Positions 55,314 through 64,000 of a DNA stretch of 64,000 nt are shown here, piece after piece. The notes beneath the pieces are model-generated. The model did not search any database and was not told where the DNA came from. It saw only the letters and a program-made list of their open reading frames with translations. The position numbers and the translations under genes were made by a program. Every line of letters begins with the position of its first letter. The first letter of the stretch is position 1. Source of the stretch: Lyophyllum atratum (Eukaryota > Basidiomycota > Agaricomycetes > Agaricales > Lyophyllaceae); NCBI GenBank assembly GCA_014905825.1, contig JACGCN010000079.1:1-64000 (forward strand). Reading direction: 5' to 3'.

Positions 55314-56463
55314 CTACCCCGTCATCTGTACATCCTCATCCCCAGCGACAGCCCCCGGCGCTGACGCGGGCGCAGGTAAGGCTCCCGTATCCTTCGCAAT
55401 CATCGTGTCCAAGAACGGTTGGATGGTGTCGCCCTCAAGAATGCGGAAAGGGCCGCTGGGCGGCACGGCCTTCTCGTGTACGCTCGCGGGCCCGACGAGC
55501 CCGATCGACGTGTTGTTGACGTTTAGCTCTTTATCCTGCTGGAGAGTCTCGCGCAGCGCGTGTAGGCCGTGTCGGATGAGATCTTCCAGGGAGGCTAGAT
55601 GGCGAGATTAGATCATGGTCAGCAGGGGGAGCGTATGGAAGGAAGTGATCAGATGTACCATCTTCAAAGCTCTCGTAGTGTTTCTCCAGATACGTCTTGG
55701 CGCTTTGGCTGCGCGCACCAATTGACATGGCGTAGTATTCGTATGAATTGCCGGATGGCGAGAACTCGTAAAGATGTGGGCCGGTTTGGTCCTGTCCTAC
55801 GACGAGGAAACCGACACCGTACGGCCGGCGTCCGTACTCTTGGGTATTCACTTGTGCCTCTGCGGAAGATAAAATGAACAGATGAGATCCCAGAGCGTGG
55901 ACGGAAATAAGACCACGCGGAACGCACTGTCAGCAATGGCGGAGACGAGACGGTTAACGGGAATGGGGCGGTTGAACACCATTTTGGAGGACATGGCCTG
56001 TTGGCGCATGAAGTTGCTGTGATTGCCTGCATTGAGATTTACTCGAGCACCCATTATTCTAGCCGATACGCACCTCAGTACACGAGCATCGGATGTCAGC
56101 CCCGCAATGGCAATCCCGACGTGGTCATCTATTCGGAACATCTTCTGTTGGTACGAGGCCAGTTCACCTGTCGATCGCTATAGAATGATTAGACGGGCAT
56201 GATCAGTTCAGATACCAATCCAGGCTTCCCCATCGGAGGAAAGAGGACAGACCTTCAATGCCAACAGCACCGAATGCGTCTTCGAGCGAAGTCCCACTGC
56301 GGCCGAGCCTTGCTTCACGGCTTCCAGTGCATACTCGACCTGGTGCAGGCGTCCTTGCGGCGAGAAAACAGTGTTGTCCGAGTCGTATGTGTTCCGGAAC
56401 TGTACGGAAGATCGTTAGGCACGTCGAAACTGCTGGGCGCATGAAAAGAACAGTGCATACCAT
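55314..56463 (-). CDS. PRE5: 20S proteasome alpha subunit (alpha6/PSMA1 type)
   Basis: Structural alpha-ring subunit of the 20S proteasome. ATG at 56463 stands alone as exon 1 and is followed at once by an intron, then [20 protein letters not shown] with [20 protein letters not shown] (alpha-subunit signature). Further blocks are [99 protein letters not shown] and [14 protein letters not shown]. It ends [13 protein letters not shown]. No N-terminal Thr is present, as expected for an alpha (non-catalytic) subunit. Seven or eight exons. A damaged partial copy lies 0.6 kb downstream. Confidence 0.93.
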
Positions 56464-56675
56464 GGCTGCTGGTTAGAGAGCGCTGAGATGGTTCTGAATC
56501 TCTTTACAGGTGACGCGTCGTGCAGGTCTTCGGCGTTACCCGCGCGTGACTTTCGTTATCGCCGAATAGGAATATGGAGACCTTGCGACGGACCAAGAAA
56601 CCATTCATGATTACCGATTGCTTAGTTTTACCAAAGTGCGTATCGTATTGTACGTGATGGGGGACCACCCACTTC

Positions 56676-59600
56676 TCATGACCTCTTCTTATCCACCCTC
56701 CACTCCTTAAAAATCCCGTCAAGACTCTTGTACACTAGGTGCGATGGCAAACACCTAATGATCTCGCCAACCCGCTCCTCGACTTCAGCCTTTCCCTTGT
56801 CTCCAATGGCTTTCTTCGCATACTCCACGGCCATACGGAACATCGCCAGCACCGCGAGTGAGACATGGGTTTGTTGTGCGCCGTGCGCGGAGCCCTGCGA
56901 CAATGCTGAGAGCAATGGCCCAGAGATGCTGGGTGCAGAAATGGCTGGGCCCGATTGGTACGACGCCGTGGCACGCTCGCCCCGGACAAGACGGAGCAGA
57001 ATCTCGAGGATATTGTCCGTTTCCGTCATGTGCGTTTTCAAGAAGCGCTGGCGTTCGTTGGGTGCACCTGCAGGCGAGTTGGCTGCCCAGCCGTCCAGTA
57101 CTGTCCAGATAGTAGGCGGCTACCGAACGTAAAGGGTTAGCACAGATACAGAAGTCGGTTCTCAAGGAAGGAACGTACTGGATCAGGATCCACGACCTGG
57201 ATCTTCTTCTCCCACCCTTCAGCAGCGTCTCCCGCGACCCAGAACATCCGCCCAAACATGCTCTTGAGCCACTCCTGAATATCGCCCGATTTTGCCCACT
57301 TTGGCTCTGATAAGGGGCGAGCAGTGTCTAGATAGACGTGTAAAGTTAAAGTTGAAGGTATTGATACTTTTGAAAATGGGGGGAGCGTGGGGTCGGACTC
57401 GGACTCTTCGCGTATCGTTTGCAGTGGTAGGTACGACTTCGAGAGGTCTGAAAGGCCTTCGACCTGATAGGATTAAGCACACGCCACAAAAATAGCAGAT
57501 AAAAATGGACTCACCAGAATTCCTTTCAGACCATCATCGCCCTCCTTCACAATATTCACAAGAACTTCAATGCGGCCCTCCTGCCTGAAAAGCTTGAGAG
57601 ACTCGACGGCTTCCGCATCAACGACCAGACGCCGGTTCCCACCAGCGTAAGATATCGAAAGACGGTTCGCAGATGGCGTTTTGTCGGTTTTCACCTCTGG
57701 CTTGACCGCAGGCACAGTGGGTGAGCCTCCGTATGTCGACGTCGACGAAGTCGATAGCAAGGTATTCGACGTCGGAGGAGACGCAGGCGGTTCAGGGAGA
57801 TGGTCCACCCCATGTGTCGCAGCATCCAGGTCGTCCATCTGAGTTCCCGTTTCCTCCTGATCATCGGCGTGTTCAGGGCCATGCCCATTCACAACGGTCG
57901 CCCCTCCATCATCAGAGGGTGGCAGCGCCGGCCCTGGTTCGCCTGAACTGACGTTGAGCATCGTCGTTTCTGCGGAGACGGCGAGTAAAGACTTGATGGC
58001 GCCCGCGACGCGGGGCGAGGTAACCGGATCGGGAACCTGCGTGTCGGGCAATCCAACATGATCAGCATCAGCAGCTTGTTCCCCACTGTATAAAGAGAGA
58101 CGAGGGTGTGAGGAACAAAGAACATATAGGGAATAGCATCAAATACAGACACAGATGAAACAGAAGATGCCTGCTGCGAGGACGCGATAGAATCGGAAAC
58201 AGAAGACTCCAACGGCGTGGATGCTGTGAAGAAGGAGGGCACGGCGGACATGGGCGCACTGCTATCAGAAGCAGGCAGCGCCTCGCTTGTAACGATCGTA
58301 GGCACAGATTCAGCATTGGCCTGGGTAACTGTGACCGCGTCTCCCCCAGCCAAGTTACTTGGTTGCCCGGCGTTTTCGCCACCTTCCACAGGCGCAGGCG
58401 CAGGCACCGCCACAGGCGCAACACCGGAGCCCTCAGGAGCCACAGTGGTCCCGTTTTCAGCAGAGGCACCACACTCGTGCACTATGCTCATAACCTCAGC
58501 CTTGGACTCGGAAACAGCGGGCTCAGTACTAGAGCCACCGTCCGCCGCCCACATATCCACGTCACCACGCATGCCTTGAGAGAGCGAAATGTTAGCAGTG
58601 TGCGCGCAATGGCGGCCTCCTCGTGAAAAGGAGGACTGTCCACACCAAAGTAATGTTCCGCAGCAAGAAGATGCAGACTCACCGTCATCAGTCGCTTGCG
58701 TTTGGGTCTGGGTCAGTGGCTGGGTGCTGTCGTCCGTGGGTTCATCATGTTCGTCGAGTTCCACTATTTGCGTTACATGCAGCCGGTCTTCGTCGTCCTC
58801 TGCGTCATTATCTGCATCACGCGCGGGGTCGAGCTCGGCCTCTGCCTCCGCATCCTCTTCCCCATCCACGATCGCAGCCATCAACCAATCGGCTTCGCTG
58901 GCTGTTTCTGTATGTGTGGCACTAGGAGCAACGCTCGACCGGTCGTCGCACATTCCCGTCATCTGCGGAGGTGGAGGACGTGTACGCTCCTCCTCCATAT
59001 CTCCATCGTCATCTTCCAACTTCTTGCGTTTCCCTTTCCTTGAGTCTGAGGGCGTTGCACCGAGGGAGAAAGATGACGAGGCATTATGTGGGATAGGGCG
59101 GGAATCATCGGCTGTTACAGGTGTGTGGAAGTATATGCGTATTCGGGATGGCGGAGGCGTGGGGGCGTTCACCTCGGAGGAGGTTGGAAGGGTTGCTGGA
59201 GGAAGGACATCCGGAGCGTGCGGAGCGTGCGGAATTTCAGGAATAGGGTGAGGCGGAGGAGCATCGGGGATGATAGCTTCCGACCCGACTTGTGCAATAG
59301 GTTCATCAGGCTGAGTCTCTGTTTGGGTCGCTGGCTGGGTCGATGATTGTGTGGCGACATCCTCTAGCAGCGGTTCCAAGGAAACGACATTCTCCTCCAT
59401 CGTTTCCTCCTTCACAACAATTTCGGACACCTGTGAGGGCTCAGTAGGACCTTCCGATGCTTCCTCTGTGGCTGGCTCAATTTTCACAAGTGACGCAGAA
59501 GGAAGGATACCCCAAGTCCAAGACAGGTCGCGAATCTCAAGCCCCACGATCTTGAAATCCGTAAGCGTCCGTCTGTTTTCGTCCTTTTTGCCGACACTTC

Positions 59601-60795
59601 CAAAGCTCGCCATAGGTCCATCCCTAGAAGTAAAGGACGCTTCATGTCGAGTTCTGTTCGATCCCGAGTGTTGGCCACCTCGACCACGAAATGACCCTCC
59701 TTGGTGACTATATGAACTCCCTCCACCGGATGCCCCGCCTCTGCGATTCTGATAGTCTTTGTTTCCACCAAAGTTACCACGTGAGCCGTGACCTCGCAAT
59801 GAACCCGAACTTCCTCCACCGCGCCCACCTCCACCACCACCACCACTGCCACCTCCGCCAATATATCCACTTCCTCCTCCTCCCCGTCCTCGCCCTCCAG
59901 CCATCCCTCCTCGCGGTCCTGTGGTCGGTGCTCCCCGCCCTCCCCGTGGTCCTCCTGCAGGTCCCCCTCTACCACTCGGCATCCCTCCTCTTCCCGGGCC
60001 CATCGGCATATGATTCATCCCTGGAGGTGCCCCACCACGTCCAGCGCCAGGAGGTCCCACATACGGTCCTAGGTTCTGGGGCGGCGGTGGCGGCGGTGCT
60101 TGGAACTGTGGTTGAGGCGGGGCGGCGTGATGCTGCTGGCTGTGCCGATTAGGGTTCGGTCCATCGAATCGTTGCCTTTTCGCCGGCGGTAGATGTTGCG
60201 GAGGTGTGTGGTGGATGTGATGACGTTGCTGTTGCTGTTGTTGCTGCTGCTGCTGTGGCTGCATGTGAGGCTGGAAAAACTGCTGCTGAGGTTGTTGAGC
60301 CTGTGGATGAGGATACGGAGCTTGGGCCATAGGTTGAGGTGGGGGAGCTATCGTCTGAGGCACATATTGTTGCGGATATCCGGCCGTCGGCTGGTATGGA
60401 TTGTAGCCTGGCTGGGCCGGCGGCTGAGGTGGAGGTTGAGCGACCGGAGGCGGAGGCGGATGGTGATACTGTTGCGCTTGAAGCTGCTGTAGTTGCTGCT
60501 GCTGCTGCTGACGCTGCCACTGGCTACCATAACCATAATTCGCGTATAGCGCACTTTGCTCTGCAGGCGGGCGTGGAGGCTGAGCCTGGGGTTGAGGCTG
60601 AGGAGCGGTCCACTGAGGGTTGTATTGCGCTACAGCAGGAGGTTGGGCGTGAGGCTGCTGGTGATGTGCAGCTGCTGCTGCCGCCCAATATGCGGAATAA
60701 TCCGGCTGGGTGGGCTGTGGTGGCGGTGGACCTGGAGGTAAAGGAGGTTGCTGTGTGGGGTAGCTTGCCTGGGGACCGAATGGGTTTTTGTTCAT
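56676..60795 (-). CDS. Large Gln/Pro-rich, RGG-containing putative RNA-binding protein
   Basis: Start MNKNPFGPQASYPTQQ at 60795. The N-terminal 230 residues are Q/P/A-rich with runs of Gln coded by CAG/CAA (about 60228-60260, 60495-60515). Residues about 240-390 are a Gly/Arg-rich RGG region (GRGGMPSGRGG, GGRGRGGGGSG), typical of RNA binding and phase separation. Then comes the conserved block RRTLTDFKIVGLEIRDLSWTWG, an acidic Ser/Thr/Gln middle, and after introns a folded-looking C-terminal domain (VVDAEAVESLKLFRQEGRIE, GILVEGLSDLSKSY, STLTLHVYLDTARPLSEPKW, EIIRCLPSHLVYKSLDGIF). I do not recognise that domain. An intron near 58577-58686 is inferred from frame (DDG-MRGDVDMW). It ends FKEWRVDKKRS, 213 bp from the PRE5 start. 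Confidence 0.75.
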
Positions 60796-61048
60796 CTTCG
60801 ATTACAACGCGTTGAAACGTCGGTGAGCATAAAGCTTGCGGGATCGGTCAACGTGAATTTCTTTCACGAGCTGAACGCCGGACTCACTGTATAAAGTAGC
60901 GGGGATTCCCACTAGTGCGCAGACACTTGCCGGCCTTTCTATTGACTCTTTTGCAGGCGTTCAGAGCGAAGACTTATTTTACACTCCTCGTCGAAGAGAT
61001 CAAGCGGTGTTCGGGCTCCGATACAAATTATTACAAATCCCGATCTAT

Positions 61049-61710
61049 TTAATATTTTTCCTCCGAGACTGTCCCGCTCGGAGCACCAGGTAGTCGAGGA
61101 GCGAGGTCCTTTGCTTGAGCTGTCTGTCTGCGCTTGCGGTGCTCGGCCTGACGCACTTCAAATACTCAGTTGGATTTTATCAGATATAATTTCTGGAAAA
61201 CTCACTTGCGAAGAAATCTCGGTGCAAGGCATACCGTTCATGGATAGGCGTGGATGGCGTTTTGGGCGTCGAGGAAGAACTGGGTATCTTGGGTGATTTC
61301 GAGTCCTCGCGCTTACTTTCCTTCTCTCTAGTCCCGTCGCTGTCCTTCTTGTCCTTGTTCTTTTCACTCTCCTTTTCTTTCTCTTTCTCCTTCTCTTTCT
61401 TCTTCCTCTGTTTCTCCTCCCACTCCTCCTTGACCTTCGCGATTTCCTCATCTGTCAGCCCCGCCTTCCGCTCGCCAGCCGCATTTTCTATTCCTCCTAA
61501 GCTGGATGCGAAGCCCAGATCGGCCAGATGACCTGGACAGGTGTAAAGAAAGTCGACCGTATTGATCGTCGCAAGAACTGTCGTCGTTGGTTTGTAGCAG
61601 ATATAGCATGCTTTAGCTGTTCCCGCTATCTAATTTCGAGCCTCCATAAATTATTACAGAGCCATACTGCCTTTACTTACTCGCTTATAATAGACGTTGC
61701 TGAAGGACAT
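61049..61710 (-). CDS. VFA1: Vfa1, AAA-ATPase Vps4-associated protein
   Basis: Vfa1 binds and stimulates the ESCRT disassembly ATPase Vps4 at endosomes. Short exon 1 MSFSNVYYKR (from 61710) splices over an intron to IAGTAKACYICYKPTTTVLA and TINTVDFLYTCPGHLADLGF, with the Cys pairs (CYICYKP, CPGH) of the family zinc-binding block. Then come TDEEIAKVKEEWEEKQRKKK, a Lys/Glu-rich coiled coil, a Ser/Pro linker, HERYALHRDFFA and, after a last intron, MRQAEHRKRRQTAQAKDLAP with RLPGAPSG. The order and motifs match fungal Vfa1 closely. The stop is at 61049. Divergent from PAB1. Confidence 0.9.
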
Positions 61711-62260
61711 GATGGTGTATGTAAAGTAGTGGCGATGCTACTTGATAAGATTACTTGATTGGCGACCTCCGCTAGCCCTCCATTTTTTCGCAGAAGATCC
61801 ATAACAGGGTACTTCCGATTCTACGAGGTCTTCCAATTACGACCAGAAGGGCCGTAAGTCGTCCCTAATGCTTGTTACAATAGAGCCTATTTTATAGCAA
61901 TGCCGATCTGTTACACAATGCGGTGTATTGTTAACGGAGTTTCAAAAATCTATCAAAATATGGACCAGCTTGGAAGTTGTCTTGTTTTAACCCTCCATCT
62001 CAAAAGGTCAGTACTCAGTCCTCCCTGTCAACATCCCCTCTCGCTGTTGCTCATCCGGTTTTCCTTCACAGACCTAAAGCCGTTCAAAAAAATATAAAAA
62101 AAACTTTTTATATACTAGCGGTTGTTGTTATCACTTCGTGTGCGTTCATTCAAGCTCCAGCTGTCCTTCATCACTCATCCAACATTGCTGGTGCACAGTC
62201 GCAGAAAAGTCACAGAATACAGTAACGACCCCAAAACCCAGAAAATCCCATAACTAGAAC
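61711..62260. promoter_or_regulatory. Divergent promoter, VFA1 / PAB1
   Basis: 550 bases of AT-rich non-coding sequence. A TATA-like TTTTTATATAC lies at about 62105, about 155 bp before the PAB1 ATG, immediately after an A-rich tract. No coding signal. Confidence 0.45.
62086..62103 (+). promoter_or_regulatory. A-rich tract upstream of PAB1
   Basis: Seven A, TAT, then eight A, about 160-175 bp upstream of the PAB1 start. Poly(A)-binding protein mRNAs in animals carry an oligo(A) tract in the 5' UTR through which the protein represses its own translation. Here the tract could be that, or a promoter poly(dA:dT) element. A TATA-like sequence just downstream favours the promoter reading. Confidence 0.4.

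Positions 62261-64000
<1,740 letters not shown>

Noticed and set aside
57889..60815. Long plus-strand ORFs opposite the RGG protein (for example 58589-59251 and 60339-60815)
   Set aside because: They mirror the Ser/Gln/Gly-rich codons of the minus gene, have low-complexity composition and no family motif.
61158..61451. Arg-rich minus ORF that looks like a basic nuclear protein
   Set aside because: It is an out-of-frame reading of the Lys/Glu-rich VFA1 coiled-coil codons.

Overview
The window looks like nuclear DNA of an agaricomycete (mushroom-forming basidiomycete). Genes are closely packed on both strands and most carry many short introns of about 45-70 bases with GT..AG ends. Characteristic content includes a DUF6534-type membrane protein, a fungal sesquiterpene synthase, an F-box/LRR protein and basidiomycete-style Pho81, Mrc1, Tho2 and Hbs1. 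No rRNA, tRNA, CRISPR, virus or intact transposon was recognised.

Layout. 0-5.4 kb: edge of an unknown minus gene, then MRC1 (+), whose middle third is broken by many small frame shifts. 5.7-12.9 kb: DUF6534 membrane protein (-), a sesquiterpene synthase (+) with an unusual metal-binding motif, about 1.9 kb with no recognisable gene, then tafazzin (+). 13-18 kb: two tandem divergent CAX-type cation/H+ exchangers (-). 18.5-22 kb: F-box protein (+) and a GH105-like six-hairpin glycosidase (-). 23-30.4 kb: THO2 (+), with an Arg/Asp/Glu tail. 30.6-38.7 kb: GTP cyclohydrolase I (-), an ABC ATPase protein (+) and PHO81 (-), which has a CACGTG site upstream. 39-47.7 kb: PEX12 (-), a UPF0303 protein (+), mitochondrial SSB RIM1 (-, one likely lost base) and HBS1 (+), whose exon phases predict a second, SKI7-like product. 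47.9-53.5 kb: CBM48 protein (-), EFM6-like methyltransferase (+), mitochondrial BolA (-) and COX15 (+). 53.6-56.5 kb: a three-copy structured repeat, a truncated copy of the proteasome alpha gene PRE5, and intact PRE5 (-). 56.7-64 kb: a Q/P/RGG-rich protein (-), VFA1 (-) and PAB1 (+, cut by the window end).

Most genes are conserved housekeeping genes. RNA biology is well represented: THO2 (mRNP assembly and export), HBS1/SKI7 (ribosome rescue and exosome recruitment), PAB1 (poly(A) binding) and the RGG protein. Mitochondrial functions are RIM1, BolA, COX15 and tafazzin. Neighbours often sit head-to-head over short spacers (BolA/COX15 73 bp, CBM48/EFM6-like 132 bp, RIM1/HBS1 166 bp), suggesting shared promoters.

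The points most worth a second look are the phase-matched HBS1/SKI7 exon choice, the three-copy element with hairpins and one paired base change, the clustered frame breaks in MRC1 and the single lost base in RIM1, and the non-canonical terpene synthase.
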